64,000 bases of DNA from Flaccisagitta enflata (lineage: Eukaryota; Chaetognatha; Sagittoidea; Aphragmophora). Below are positions 1 through 15,339 of this stretch, one piece after another. The position numbers and the translations under genes were made by a program. The notes beneath the pieces were generated by a model. It ran no database searches, was not told the origin of the DNA, and was given only the letters and a program-made list of their open reading frames with translations. The DNA lies in the NCBI GenBank assembly GCA_965153355.1, contig OZ231127.1, forward strand, positions 18,290,001-18,354,000. The letters run 5' to 3'. Each line of letters begins with the position of its first letter. Within the stretch, counting starts at the first letter, position 1.

Positions 1-44
1 TGTCGCGTATCAAACTGATCGCTCTTTAAAATGATTAAGGAGTC

Positions 45-175
45 TTTTTATATGCGTCCTCGCATCTCTATAAGAGGGTTTGTCCGTCCGTCCGTCCGTC
101 GGTCGGTCGGTCGGTCCGTCGGTCGGTCCGTCCGTCCGTTACGCCTGTGCAAAAACCTCGTTTCTCGGCTGTTTT
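45..175 (-). mobile_element. HTE fragment (3' end), reverse
   Basis: The reverse-strand tail of an HTE. A hairpin GATGCG..CGCATA next to an A/T run (43-65) precedes CTCTATAAGAGG, then a GTCC/GTCG tetranucleotide run (82-140). The hairpin belongs to the GATGCG subtype. The 5' part is not recognisable. Confidence 0.6.
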
Positions 176-597
176 TGGCCGTGGTGAGATCCTATACTGA
201 AACAAATGATCAACCATCATGTTTTGAGAGCCTCCTTCACTACTCACTCGTTTCATCCGTCTGTTCGTCCATTTGTCATGATCAATAAACACACAGACAC
301 AGTCCGGACGCATCTTTGCCCGGTCGGGCTTGTTAATATCCATTTTCACTGCCACAGTCAGTTTTTCACTCGGTAGTAGACGGTAGTAGACAAAGCATGG
401 GTCAATTAAAATGCCGCTGCATCAAAATCGTTGCTAAGGCCGGCGAATAATAGGAACAATTTGCTTACTGGCAATTTCACTCGTACTGTCTTCAGATTTT
501 CTTTAAGAAGCTCAAATATTTTTCTCAACAAACTGAGAGATCACGTTACCATGCGTACAGAAAAAAAAAGGCAAAGAAAAGAGCGAGACCGGTTCAT

Positions 598-672
598 TAG
601 TAAAGATAAAGTAAAGATAAAGTAAAGATAAAGTAAAGTAAAGTAAAGATAAAGTAAAGATAAAGTAAAGAC
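598..672 (+). repeat. AGTAAAGATAA short tandem repeat
   Basis: About seven imperfect copies of an 11-bp unit (AAAGATAAAGT), with some 5-bp AGTAA steps. No gene is associated. Confidence 0.8.
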
Positions 673-831
673 CAGTGGCATTGGCCACAACGTTGATCAC
701 GATAATTAGACAAAGTAAAGCTCAAGATCTACAAAGACTGCAGCCATAGGATGTAGGGCTGCTAATGGCCATTTTTTCCAAGGCATCAACCTGGACTTCT
801 GAACATACCATGCCTCCACTTTGAAAATTGA

Positions 832-918
832 AACAACAACAACAACAACAACAAAAACAACAATAACAATAACAATAACAACAACAACAACGACAGCAAA
901 AATAACAACAGTAACAAT
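832..918 (+). repeat. (CAA)n imperfect microsatellite
   Basis: Interrupted ACA/ACAATA run. Flanking DNA (175-600 and 960-1400) is AT-rich and shows no supportable gene. Confidence 0.85.
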
Positions 919-1409
919 AACCCTCCATGGAGACTATTTGTATATACGACATTCAATCAATCAGTGGACAATTGTGAACTCAAGAAACAGTATCTAAAAT
1001 TACTTTTTAAAGTCATTTGAAATTGTCATTTTTCATTATACCGCATTTATTAGTATTTGAAACCTTCTTCCAACATTTTTCTGACGGAACAGCTATCATC
1101 TCGAAGAGCAAGTCGTAAAAAGCTTGCTACCTTTGATAGCTTAAATTTTATATTATATATTATATTAAACCATATGACATTTTTTATCTTTCTTATCAAC
1201 AATGACACTAAGTACAATTCTTTTATTTTCTAAATGATCATGAGGGTTAAATTGTTAAACATTATAGTTCTCTTAATGTCAAAAAAGCTACAAGGTCAGT
1301 ATTATGAAAGAAGTCATTTCTTTCACTAGTTTCAATCGATTTTTTTTTTCACACTGTTCCATGGAAAAGTCTTTGTTCCTTCGTCGCGAAAATGATCTTT
1401 AGTGAAGTA

Positions 1410-1668
1410 TGACAGAGAGAGAGAAAGAGTGAGAGCGAGAGCGCAGGAGCGAGAGGGCAAGAGCGAGAGGGCAAGAGCGAGATAGCAAGATAGCGAGAAT
1501 GAGATAGCAAGAGCGACAGAGCGACAGAGCGAGAACAAGATATTGGGAGCAAGAGAGCGAAAGTGAGAGCGAGAGTGAGAGAACAAGAGTGAGAGAGTGA
1601 GAGTGAGAGAGCGAGAGAGCGATAGCGAGAGACCGAGAGCGAGAGGGCCAGAGAGCGAGAGCGTCATC
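1410..1668 (+). repeat. GAGAGC/GAGCGA-rich minisatellite
   Basis: A degenerate purine-rich array of 6-12-bp units (GAGAGCGAGA and variants). All reading frames are open only because the array is low complexity. From 1670 to 2117 no structure is seen. Confidence 0.8.
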
Positions 1669-2114
1669 GCTAAATTGATGTCATTCCTGATCATGACATC
1701 TCACGCCATTTCTGCTGCTATTTCTAGTCGATCCTGTCCAAGTGTCCATTCTGTCATTTTTGTCATTTCATTTGGTCTCCTGATGACAGGGACATCGTAC
1801 TTTTCATGAATTAAGATTACGTGAAGGTCCGCTGTGTCTATCTCTCACGACCTGGGCCAAGCCTGACACTGCGGTAAACCTCTATCCCGTGGACGTTGCA
1901 ACAACGCCATTTTCCGCCACGTGGCGTAGCGATGCAATTCATTGCAATATCGTGTCGGGGACGGTACGGTATGGGGCGGGTCTTCAATAATCATAAGTTT
2001 CTGTATTTACTCATCTGTGGTTACAACTTCAAAAATACGTTAGACAACCTCACATTCTTAAGGAGGATATATCCTTTGCCAGACTGATGGACAGACACAC
2101 AATTCTATTGTGTC

Positions 2115-2117
<3 letters not shown>

Positions 2118-2205
<88 letters not shown>
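2118..2205 (+). repeat. (GA)n microsatellite followed by T/C-rich tract
   Basis: About 43 GA dinucleotides, followed to 2310 by a pyrimidine tract (TTTC/TTC-rich). Confidence 0.97.
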
Positions 2206-2208
<3 letters not shown>

Positions 2209-2310
2209 TTTTTCTTTCTTTTTTTTTCTTTTCCTCTTTTTTTCTTGTCTTCTTTTTTTCTTTTTCTTTTCTTCTTTTTCTTTTTACAAATTTCTTCCTT
2301 CTTCTTTTTC

Positions 2311-3142
2311 TCAATACCGTTACCGTCACGGCCAAGCCGCCCATTATCGTTTTAGGGCGATCCTGCCCTTTTTCCGCAACCGGAACGAACTTCCGGTTTC
2401 ACGCTCGGGCCAGCTCACAACTCCCAAGCTTTAAATTCACAAAGGAGCGCGTTTCACCATTTTTTTGCTCGTTTAAGAAAAAAGTTCACAAAAAAATTGC
2501 AATTTTGGCATCCAACGGCTTCAGTTTAAGAGTCAATTTCTGGTATCAGTGAAATATACCTCAGCTCTCAAACGTAATTCAAAATGGGGGATGCTTGATC
2601 AGACACTTTCATTGAGCTACTCAGAATGTGTGGATGTGTACTTTTGTTGAGAATTTAATCCAAATATCATGAGGATGACTTTTATAATGTATTAGGTAAC
2701 AATATGCAGTAAAAAATACAAATATTCGGAAAAAAATTATCTTTTGTCACTTCACAAACCTCACGGAAAACTCTTAATTTGCATAGAAAATGACTCATTC
2801 AAAAAATAAAAACATGGCCCTCTTCTAAAGATATGTAAGAAGGAAGCCATGCTCTTTGAAATGCAAAAAAATCGTTTTGAAACAGATTAAGAATTTTACG
2901 CGGAACCTCCTCTCAATTTTTATCACTCAATTTTCAATAAAACAATTTCCTATTCCTTTTCTTTTTCTTGGTATGTCGTTTATAAAACATATCCCTGCCA
3001 CAAATCTGGGTTGTAAGAGCGCGTTGATGTGATCACTGCTCAGAATTAGCAGAGGAAAGTGATACCTTGAAGGAATATCCCAGGATTAGTGCAAAAATAC
3101 GACTGACAAAAATATCGCGCGACTGCGCTGAGCGTGTCTCAC
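2311..3142. other. AT-rich DNA downstream of the channel exons
   Basis: This should be intron or 3' region of the DEG/ENaC gene on the minus strand. I read the minus strand for further channel exons (Cys-rich blocks, TM2 with the GxS filter) and saw none. Confidence 0.5.
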
Positions 3143-3710
3143 CTCCCGTTTCCAGTGTTGTTGGCATGGATCCTGGAGCGTGCAGCATTACATGATAACC
3201 GCCACAACTCTTGGTTCCCAAACAGCTTTCTGTCGGTCCTTTCAATTCGACGCTGAGTCCACCATATTCTCCCACGCAGTCTTGAAACCGATCTCCCTTA
3301 CTGTTGAACGAGTAACAATTCCCGCCGCCCAAAGATCCATCATAGCCAAAGTCAGCGTGTCTTGACATATGGAACTTGAAAGGCCAATGTGTTATGTCTT
3401 CCGTTTTGGTAAGAGGGAGGCCATTGAATTTAGTAGAAACTATCGATTCGGCCCAAGTGTGACTCAAATTTTTGGCAATATCCGGGTACAGCCCTGACAA
3501 CATGGGACTGAGATATATTTCGAGATCATCTTCAGTCGCCTCTTTGCGTATCACATATCTTTGGGCCTCGATGCAGTGTTTCCTCAGTTCGACGTCGTCG
3601 GTTTTGTGACAATGGAGAATCCAATTTTTGACTCTTGTCTTGTGAAGTCCGCTAGCAACGCAAATCGTTACTTCCGGAAAAGCGACAGTCCCGCGATTTT
3701 CGACGGTAAT
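3143..3710 (-). CDS. DEG/ENaC exon 3 (extracellular domain)
   Basis: 189 codons plus one base. The acceptor is TTTCTGTCAG (ends 3711) and the donor is GGGAG|GTGAGA (intron starts 3142). It begins ITVENRGTVAFPEVTIC, the strongly conserved post-TM1 block, and later carries GNCYSFNS, the CVGEYGGLSVEL block and GGYHVMLHAPGSMP, which aligns in order with the family's beta-ball region. There are no stops or frameshifts, so the exon looks functional. The next exon should enter in phase 1; none was recognised downstream. Confidence 0.85.
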
Positions 3711-4565
3711 CTGACAGAAAGGTTTATGACATGCATAAGCATAAATAAGAAATTCCGCCCTAAATTATTCCGTGTCTTACGCAATGGCGTGATGCGTTGG
3801 TCAGTCCCTCCCCTCCATCCTGTTAATCAATTATTCAGTTTGTCTTTTTATGCGTTAGTTTGTTCATCTGTCCATCGATAACAATTTTACTTTGCATCGC
3901 TTTCATTGTCGTTATGAGAGTACAACGCGACTTTCGTCCTTTTTCGTCCTTTTTTCGGCTGGTTGGAAACATTTTTGTTGCTGTGCCCCTGCTCACCCGC
4001 ACGTAACTTCTACGACTTAACATCGTTTCTGAGACAAATGTGTCTACCTTGGTGAGAGTTTTCTTTTCATGATAGAAGTTGATAACTTCCCTGACTTGCA
4101 GTGTCGTGATAACTGCCGCTGCCATCCAAACAATCAGCCAAATCCAACGAAATACTCTCGTATTCGGTGCCGAACTCACCTCAGCCTGAGAAGCAATCAA
4201 CGAAGATTATCTTCATGTCAATTCTCTTGTTCATTTTTTCCTCTTTTGAATGTGAAATTGTAGTTTTTCACGATTGGTTGTGTACACTTATTATGACCTA
4301 TTCAGGGGCAAATCATTCATCTTTTTTTTTTTCAAATCATCCGATTCTCAAAAAAAAAAAAGATATAAGTTATGAAAATAGATAAATTAAAAAAAGAAGC
4401 TCAAAGAAAGATCAATTTATCATTCGCGAAAAAACGTCGAATTTGTCATTCTGTATTGTCTCGCAGCAGACACGACGGTAGTTTATTTACAGGATAGAAG
4501 ATCCTCTGGAGACCGGGAGTGGAAACGTTGGTCACGAAATCCTTGAACACGCGCGTAAATGTCAT
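3143..4565 (-). CDS. DEG/ENaC-family sodium channel, 5' half (three exons, incomplete)
   Basis: This is the N-terminal half of an amiloride-sensitive-type (DEG/ENaC/ASIC/FaNaC) channel subunit, a plasma-membrane trimer with two transmembrane segments and a large extracellular domain. Three minus-strand exons (4565-4491, 4185-4048, 3710-3143) join in frame, with phase 0, 0 and a phase-1 final donor. Encoded in order are a short cytoplasmic N-terminus with the gating-region motif STPGLQRIF, TM1 (WIWLIVWMAAAVITTLQV), the post-TM1 signature FPEVTIC, then GNCYSFNS and GLSVEL of the extracellular domain. The family is known for all of these motifs, and splice sites match consensus. About 260 residues are present; family members run about 500-700. 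The cysteine-rich remainder and TM2 are not visible down to position 1, so they lie beyond the window, in exons I missed, or are lost. Ligand and subclass (ASIC, peptide-gated or degenerin) cannot be told. Confidence 0.85.
4048..4185 (-). CDS. DEG/ENaC exon 2 (TM1)
   Basis: Forty-six codons, phase 0 at both ends. The acceptor is GCTTCTCAG (ends 4186) and the donor is AAG|GTAGAC (intron starts 4047). It encodes AEVSSAPNTRVFRW, a hydrophobic TM1 (WLIVWMAAAVITTLQV), then the polar REVINFYHEKKTLTK leading to the extracellular side. An in-frame stop lies just upstream of the acceptor (4207-4209), supporting a splice there rather than a longer ORF. Reading through the donor would add about 20 residues unlike the family. 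Confidence 0.8.
4491..4565 (-). CDS. DEG/ENaC exon 1 (N-terminus, gating motif)
   Basis: Twenty-five codons from an ATG at 4565 to a donor GTAAAT at 4490. The peptide reads MTFTRVFKDFVTN then VSTPGLQRIFYP. The STPG segment sits where vertebrate ENaC/ASIC have the His-Gly gating motif; Gly is kept and Pro replaces His. A good acceptor (pyrimidine tract ending CTCTCAG, 4590-4579) lies just upstream and the frame stays open to it, so translation may start at this ATG or continue from an earlier exon. Confidence 0.75.
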
Positions 4566-4606
4566 CCTGACAAAATCTCTGAGAGGAAATGAGAGCACTA
4601 AGTCAG

Positions 4607-5010
4607 TAAGTCATCATCGCCATAACCGTCACTCATTGGAAATAGGGAATCATGGATGTTAAGCAGTGCTTAACTGGCAGTGCCTTATTGTTAGTGACAG
4701 GGTATGCCTGATCAATCGTCAAGTCTCATTGATCATCGTTCAGTCAGTTTATCATTATCATCAAAATCGTCATTCCTGGGAAATAGGGAATCATGGATGT
4801 TGAGCAGTGCCTAACTGGCAGTGCCTAATTGGCAGTGAATGGTTTTGCATGATCGACCATCAAGTCTCATTGATCATCGTTAAGTCAGTTAATTATTATC
4901 ATTAAAATGGTCATTCATGGGAAATTGAGAATCATGGATGTTGAGCAGTGCCTAACTGACAGTGCCCTAACTGACAGTGCCCAATGCCTGATCAACCGTC
5001 AAGTCTCATT
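4607..5010 (+). repeat. ~140-bp minisatellite, about 3 copies
   Basis: Units begin near 4639, 4780 and 4919 with GAAATAGGGAATCATGG or a variant. They share GAGCAGTGCCTAACTGGCAG and TCAAGTCTCATTGATCATCG. Within a unit the CTAACTGGCAGTGC block is itself duplicated. A detached partial copy lies at 5183-5260. Confidence 0.8.
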
Positions 5011-5182
5011 CGAATTCAAATTCATACAGCTAGTAAAGGAAGGCAACACTGCCTGTTGACCAAGCATCAATAAGTCAAACATTCACCGATTCGAAACATG
5101 CATCAAAACACATAAGTGTCATACCAATACCATACCAGTGAGTCTACAATTTCTATTTCTCCAAAGCGCAAAAACCTTTGAA

Positions 5183-5260
5183 GAGCAGTGCCTAACTGGC
5201 AGTGCCTTATTGGCAGTGACTGGGTATGCCTGATCAACCGTCAAGTCTCATTATTCCATT
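5183..5260 (+). repeat. detached partial copy of the ~140-bp minisatellite
   Basis: Contains GAGCAGTGCCTAACTGGCAG, GATCAACCGTCAAGTCTC and the same order of blocks as 4607-5010, separated by about 170 bp of unrelated sequence. Confidence 0.7.
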
Positions 5261-5343
5261 AGTCGTCATGATAGTTTAATAAAATGCATCTAGGTATCCA
5301 GAGAGCTTAATTGAGCTTATTTTAAGATAGCTTTCATTTCAAA

Positions 5344-5801
5344 ACAAGGCCAAGTAGGCCAATAAGGTGCGCCGGGTAGATAGTCGAACGAATGCGTTAC
5401 CCGACCAACAGACCGACCGACCGACCAACCGACGGACACACAGCTCTTATTATCAGGGGTGTATAAAGCTGAGTATTTCCCCCCGGTGGCAAAAAATCAA
5501 AAGGTTTGGAGATGGGGAAGATAATCAAAAGTTTGAAAAAAAGAAAAAAGAAAATTTTTGAAGATCTAACACTTTTGGTAGTACTAAAAGGTAAAATGCA
5601 ATTACTACAATACAATTTAACACTATTTAAACCTAAAATATACTGTTTTATAGCTTTGAGGGGAAGAAAATCAAAGATTTTGTAACGCGACGCGACGTGT
5701 CGCGGGGTGGAAAATCAAAGGCAGGGGGGGGGGAATAAAATCAAAAGCCGCTTAACTATATACACCTCTGTATTATAGAGGTGCTTTGGCGCACCTAAAA
5801 A
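5344..5801 (+). mobile_element. HTE, GGTGCGCC subtype, interrupted by a hAT-like element
   Basis: Starts ACAAGGCC, has GGTGCGCC at 5366-5373 and an ACCG-type run at 5401-5437. It ends in the hairpin AGGTGC-TTTGGC-GCACCT plus AAAAAC; the right-arm GGCGCACC (5788-5795) is the exact reverse complement of the 5' motif. Removing 5454-5770 restores the usual CTCTTATAGAGG junction seen in other copies. Confidence 0.75.
5454..5770. mobile_element. hAT-like MITE nested in the HTE
   Basis: Imperfect TIRs CAGGGGTGTATA / TATACACCTCTG, flanked by TATTAT on both sides (5448-5453 and 5771-5776). The interior is G/C-run rich with repeated AAAATCAAA. It is homologous to 61908-62221, where a clean 8-bp target duplication points to the hAT superfamily. 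Non-coding. Confidence 0.75.
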
Positions 5802-6022
5802 CGTATGGATAGAAAATGCAGTTGATTCTTTCTGCGATTTACACGTCCACTGATTTTTCATCCAAACTTTCGTTATTGTCACCAAGTTTGTCAACACAAA
5901 AAGAACAACTGATGGCGCTTATAAATCTACCGCTCGGTGCTTCCGACTCGATGGAATATGTATCACAAGATCTGTCTTCCGTCTGAGGAATACGCGCCTG
6001 AAGGGGAACGAAAATGCGCAAA

Positions 6023-10711
<4,689 letters not shown>

Positions 10712-11029
10712 CTTTATTAACTATTCAAAACCTGATGTCGCATTTGTGTGGGTAGGGGCAGCGGTACAGAGTAGTTTTGCCCATGGGTCAGGTTTAGCAC
10801 CAAGATGGTCGGCAGTTCCCGATGCCTATCATGTGACTTGCCACAGCGATTCATGGAGCAGTAGCCAAAACAAAAAAAAACAAAACAAAACAAAAAACAA
10901 TGACCTATAAGAAGTATAAGTACTACATACCAAGTTTTTCTCATGATTAGTGCAGTATGCAACCAAACGATGAGAACCTGATACTGGAAAGGAACAGATC
11001 AAGCTAATTTCGGTATGAGATTGAGGAAA
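10712..11029. other. intergenic, possible degraded PVE/HTE remnants
   Basis: Contains GGGTAGGGGCAGCGGTAC (10751 on) and GATGGTCGGCAGTTCCCGAT (10803 on), which resemble PVE head blocks, but no complete element can be drawn. Confidence 0.35.
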
Positions 11030-11031
11030 AA

Positions 11032-11338
11032 AAGGCCGGATACACGGCTACCCTAGTCGCGTGCAGGTGGGCAGGGGCAGTGATGGAGAAGTTCACTGGG
11101 GCATTTGGGCAGGAACCGTGAACTAGCTCTGGGAGAATTCCGCCTGAAACAGAAAACAAGGTCGGATGCACAGCTACCCTATTCGCGTGCGGGAGGCCAG
11201 GGGCAATGATGGAGGTAACTGGGGCTTTTAGGCAGGCTCAAAAACGCCGAAAAAGTAATATGGGGACCGACCAACCTACCGACCGACCAACGGACGGACA
11301 TAGCGGGGTGTAGAGTCGCGTAGCACGCGACTTAAACT
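11032..11338 (+). mobile_element. HTE with duplicated 5' half
   Basis: Two successive 5' halves (GGCCGGATACACGGCTACCC at 11035 and a diverged copy at 11160) precede a single ACCG run and one terminal hairpin GTCGCGTAGCACGCGAC. The first copy carries GTCGCGTGC; the 3' right arm is GCACGCGAC. It is either a nested pair or an internal duplication. Confidence 0.7.
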
Positions 11339-11859
11339 GTATATTGATTATAAATTTTGGAACAGAAGATCAGTATCTATCTGTGCACTTACTGCTCTAT
11401 GTCCAACTGGTAGTATTTTGTATTGTGTTAAAACAGAAGATCGACGCTTTGCGACGGTTCCTCGTAATATCAAGATTTGTGCAATATGTCCAACTTTCAT
11501 TAGCCTGATTAACTTATGTCTTATCTTTCAATACCACTTTTCAAACTAACTGATTTCTGAACATTGCCGACATTTCATCTCTTAATGCTCTCTTCCTGTG
11601 TCTGTCTGGGCCCTTTTTCATTAATGTCGATTACCTAATAAATTGAATGACTAACGTCAAGAATTCGATACTTTTATATTTATCTCATATATATTCAACA
11701 TTTCATTTGAATATGTATTTGGTATCTAATCCAGTCAGTTAGACTGCCTCACTCCTCCCTGTCTCTCAATACCTGAATCATATCTGAATTATGTCTGTCT
11801 ATATGTCTGTCTATTCTCTCTCTCTCTCTCTCTCTTTTGACAGCATAAGGTTAATTCTG

Positions 11860-11999
11860 ATAAAATTCCAATTCATTTGACAGGTCGCACTGTATGGTTT
11901 TCAAAACAAATAAAATTTTCATTTGTGAAGCCACCGTTACAAAACTACAATGGTGGCCTAAATCATAAAAAAAACTTGATTTAAGTTGAGGGGGAGTAG
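11860..11999 (+). repeat. fragment related to the third palindrome (CCACCGTT hairpin)
   Basis: TTGACAGGTCGCACTGTATG then GCCACCGTT..AATGGTGGC match blocks at 37140-37330 and 37970-38055. It is a dispersed repeat with its own small hairpin. From 11340 to 11859 nothing beyond a short TC run (11816-11834) is seen. Confidence 0.65.
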
Positions 12000-12164
12000 G
12001 GCAGCGGCCCTGAAGGAGCATGGATTTGGGCTGTAGAATAGGCCCCTAAGGGGACAAAATCTGAGGATGGGGGGGGGGGGGGCGCGGATGTATGGATGAA
12101 CAGACAAACAGATTCCCCCTGTGTTCTACAGGACTTCGTTCCCTTTGGGACCGCTGCCCAAAAA
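12000..12164 (+). mobile_element. PVE, short copy (CCTGTGTTC subfamily)
   Basis: Left frame AGGGCAGCGGCCCTGAAGG; right frame CCCCCTGTGTTCTACAGGAC, then TTTGGGACCGCTGCCC plus AAAAA. The VNTR interior is nearly absent, with a G12 run instead. It is the smallest copy in the window. Confidence 0.7.
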
Positions 12165-12197
12165 GAGACAATTGGAGAGAAACGAGCAACCAGAGTA

Positions 12198-12777
12198 ACA
12201 GGATGTGCAAAATTATACGGACTTGGCAGTTACTTTTCTTAAAAACCCTGTAGAAAAAATGATATTTCAAAGCATGAGGAGTAGATATAGAAAATATCTT
12301 ATTTAACATTTTAACCAAAAATTTACAAAGAATAAAATAGTCAGAAATAAAACTTTTCAGGTAAATTTGACTCAGATAAAACACTCCTTAAAAAGATAAA
12401 TAAAAAAAAAACTGAAATATTGTTGTTGATTTTTCTTGCGCTTTAGGCCAAGTTTATTTGCTTTTGTGAGCTCCATTGATGTTAATCTAACTTACCTCCC
12501 TCAGCATAGTGTGTGTCAAGCCATGAAAGTCACTATGGAGTAGTTACAAATACAAGAATCTATGATTTTGTAATCTATGTTGCCTGTCAAAATTAAAATT
12601 TTTGCTTCAAATCATTTAACTCCCATAGTGACAAGGGCTTTAGAAAAGACCTACAATCAATTCTAGCTTCTAGTATATCTAGCTGGGGTACTCTGGCTCA
12701 AATTTCATAGTACTGGGTCATTTTTAAGCATGGTTTTCTTTCTATAGAGCTAGTCCGGATAATTTTGCACACCCTGT
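12198..12777. mobile_element. Tc1/mariner-like MITE, 580 bp
   Basis: TIRs of about 27 bp start ACAGGATGTGCAAAATTAT and end with its near reverse complement ATAATTTTGCACACCCTGT. Both sides are flanked by TA (12196-12197, 12778-12779). There is no transposase ORF, so it is non-autonomous. Confidence 0.8.
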
Positions 12778-13270
12778 TAAAACATCTGGTCGTGTGAAAT
12801 TGTGTAGGGGTTGAAGTATGCGTTTTCACAGTTTCCAACTTGTGCCTTGGACCAATGCCCAATAGACAGATGAATGGACACTTTCGAATCAAAAGAAAAT
12901 CCAAAGGGCAGAATTTCATGCGAAATCTACCTGCTGCTCTGAAAGTTCCATTCTTAGAAATAATGAAATTTGATTGGATTAATCAAACCTTTCAAACTGA
13001 TTGAACACAATTTCCTGATGATGATACCCAGGAAGCTTTTAGACTTGGGCTTTTCGATAATGAAATCATCGAAATGCATTAACAAGTATCGAAAATTTCG
13101 GAAAGTCTCGTTCAGTTTTATTACCTCAGAAAATCATCTCGTATTGACCTAACATCGAATTTTGATTAACACCATGTCAGTAACCAAGTTCCTGCAAATT
13201 TGAAAATATTACATCATGGCTCGGAATCATGGGTCGGAAATTTCAAAAATCTTTTTTTCATTTTATCTTG
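12778..13270. other. AT-rich DNA, no gene seen
   Basis: No ORF, TIR or tandem structure could be supported. Confidence 0.4.
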
Positions 13271-13271
13271 A

Positions 13272-13322
<51 letters not shown>

Positions 13323-13441
13323 GTAATGATGATGATAATGATGATGATAATGATGATGATGATGATGATGATGATGACGATGACGACGACGATGCAATGA
13401 CAATGATGATGATGATGATGATAATGATAATGCTGATGATA

Positions 13442-13495
<54 letters not shown>

Positions 13496-13605
13496 AATGA
13501 TGATGATCATGATGATGATGATGATAATGATAATGATAATGATAATGATAATTATAATGATAACGATGATAATGATGATGATAGATGATGATGATGATGA
13601 TGATC
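13271..13605 (+). repeat. (GAT)n compound microsatellite
   Basis: GATGAT runs with GATAAT and GACGAC interruptions, about 335 bp. The apparent poly-Asp, poly-Met and poly-His ORFs are artefacts. Confidence 0.95.
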
Positions 13606-13757
13606 AGCGCCGTATCGGAGTCTATGATTTTGGGGGTGCCACCTCCAATTTGTGTCACGACAATTTTTTAGTGTCCTGATCAATCTGATTAGTGATCTTT
13701 TTGTCTATATATATAAACAGCGATAATTTTTTGTGCATATTAGTAAAAGAATGTCTT

Positions 13758-13760
<3 letters not shown>

Positions 13761-13823
<63 letters not shown>
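13761..13823 (+). repeat. (TC)n microsatellite
   Basis: About 31 TC units, between two GAT arrays. Confidence 0.95.
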
Positions 13824-13826
<3 letters not shown>

Positions 13827-13848
13827 GCGGCCCCTTGCCATACGGCCC

Positions 13849-13886
13849 TGATGATGATGATGATGATAATGATAATGATGATGATA

Positions 13887-13931
<45 letters not shown>

Positions 13932-13932
13932 A

Positions 13933-13982
<50 letters not shown>

Positions 13983-14096
13983 AATGATAATGATAATGAT
14001 AATGATAATGATAATGATAATGATAATTATAATGATAATGATGACAATGATAATGATGATGATGAAGATGATGATGATGATGATAATGATGATGAT
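13849..14096 (+). repeat. (GAT)n compound microsatellite, second array
   Basis: Same motif and the same kinds of interruption (GATAAT blocks, a GATAGATG break) as 13271-13605, suggesting duplication of one array. Confidence 0.95.
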
Positions 14097-14142
14097 TCAT
14101 GGATGATGATCAAAAGGAGGTAAAAGATAGGAGGAGACTTAA

Positions 14143-14289
14143 ACAAGGCCGGATACAACGGTCGCGGACGGTTGGGCAGGAGCAGTAATGCGAAAACCGC
14201 TCGGAATTCAAAAATGTGACGGACCGATCTACCGACCGACCTACCGACCGACACGGTAAGGTGTAGAGTCGTGTGTCCGCGACTAAAAA
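14143..14289 (+). mobile_element. HTE, GTCGCGGAC subtype, short form
   Basis: Starts ACAAGGCCGG; 5' motif GTCGCGGAC; core GGTTGGGCAGGAGCAGTAAT; ACCG/ACCT run; terminal GTCGTGTGTCCGCGAC plus TAAAAA. About 147 bp. Confidence 0.8.
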
Positions 14290-14383
14290 GGCAGGGAAGT
14301 GAAAAACGAAAAAGGTGCCAAGACTAATGAGAAATTGTGAATGGGCGGGACGAAGTCGTTAGTGGTAAGGATGTGGGATCTGA

Positions 14384-14459
14384 ATTTAGAAGAAGAAGAA
14401 GTAGAAGAAAAAGAAGAAGAAGAAAAAGAAAAGAAGAAAAAGAAGAAGAAGAAGAGGAA

Positions 14460-14494
<35 letters not shown>

Positions 14495-14636
14495 AGAAGA
14501 AGAAGAAGAAGAAGAAAAAGAAAAAGAAAAAGAAAAAGAAAAAGAAGAAGAAGAAGAAGAAGAAGAAGAAGAAGAAGAAGAAGAAGAAGAAGAAGAAGAA
14601 GAAGAAGACGAAGAGGAACAAGAACAAGAAGAAAGA
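14384..14636 (+). repeat. (GAA)n microsatellite
   Basis: About 250 bp of GAA with AAAGA and GGA interruptions. From 14640 to 15130 there is non-repetitive sequence with no supported gene. Confidence 0.95.
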
Positions 14637-15130
14637 GTGATGGAACCTCAACTCCAGGGTTTCAATTACGTGCCCTAATAAACACCCACACAAAGCCCTC
14701 AAACGACTTTTCGATATGGCGCTATTGCTTCAGCGTAAAAGGGCTTTCACCTCGACGGATAGACAGTGTTCTACGTATATCGAGATTCGCATTCAAAAAA
14801 AAGTATCCTGATTTGATTAGAACTCCCCGACACCCCCAGCTCACTCCCCCTGGTCATAACACAGAAAAGGCACTTCAATTCGTTTTGTAAATAATTGATT
14901 TCTTGCGTCCGATTCATTGATTTGATTCTTCATGGATAAACGGCAATTTCGGTCGAATAAACTCTACTTTTATTCTCGAGTTTCAGTAGCTACATGTACA
15001 GGCGTGGATAATGTACAATGACTCTATTCCCAAATCTAACATCTGGGCAAAGCTCAGTTTCTGAGAAAATCATGGAGGTAGCGTTAAGTGTAGAGATGAG
15101 GGGGTAATTTAGAAAGGACAAGACGACTAG

Positions 15131-15168
15131 AGAGCTCCTTCGTATAAAGCTGCGTTGACGCATCTTAA
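15131..15168 (+). mobile_element. HTE 3' tail fragment (GATGCG-like subtype)
   Basis: A TATAAAG block, a hairpin-like GCGTTGACGC and CTTAAAA, directly followed by the next HTE, whose ACAAGGCC start sits in this tail. Confidence 0.55.
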
Positions 15169-15339
15169 AACAAGGCCGGATACACGGCCATCAGTTGCGG
15201 ACGGGTGGGCAGGGGTGGATATGCGCGTTTTCCCACTTTTTGAAACGTGCTGACGGACCGACGGACCGACGGACCGACGGACCGACGGACCAACAGACGG
15301 ACAAAGCCTCTTATAGAGTTGCGTGTCCGCAACTGAAAA
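15169..15339 (+). mobile_element. HTE, GTTGCGGAC subtype
   Basis: ACAAGGCCGGATACACGGCC; 5' motif GTTGCGGAC at 15194-15202; five tandem ACGGACCG steps; 3' hairpin GTTGCGTGTCCGCAAC whose right arm GTCCGCAAC (15325-15333) is the exact reverse complement of the 5' motif. Confidence 0.85.

Noticed and set aside
2780-2910. Possible inverted similarity to 54610-54720 (AATTCTTAATCTGT, ACATGGCCCT)
   Set aside because: Only short A/T-rich words match; too weak to call a repeat family.
13229-14123. Poly-Asp, poly-His and poly-Ile ORFs
   Set aside because: Direct translation of the GAT microsatellites.
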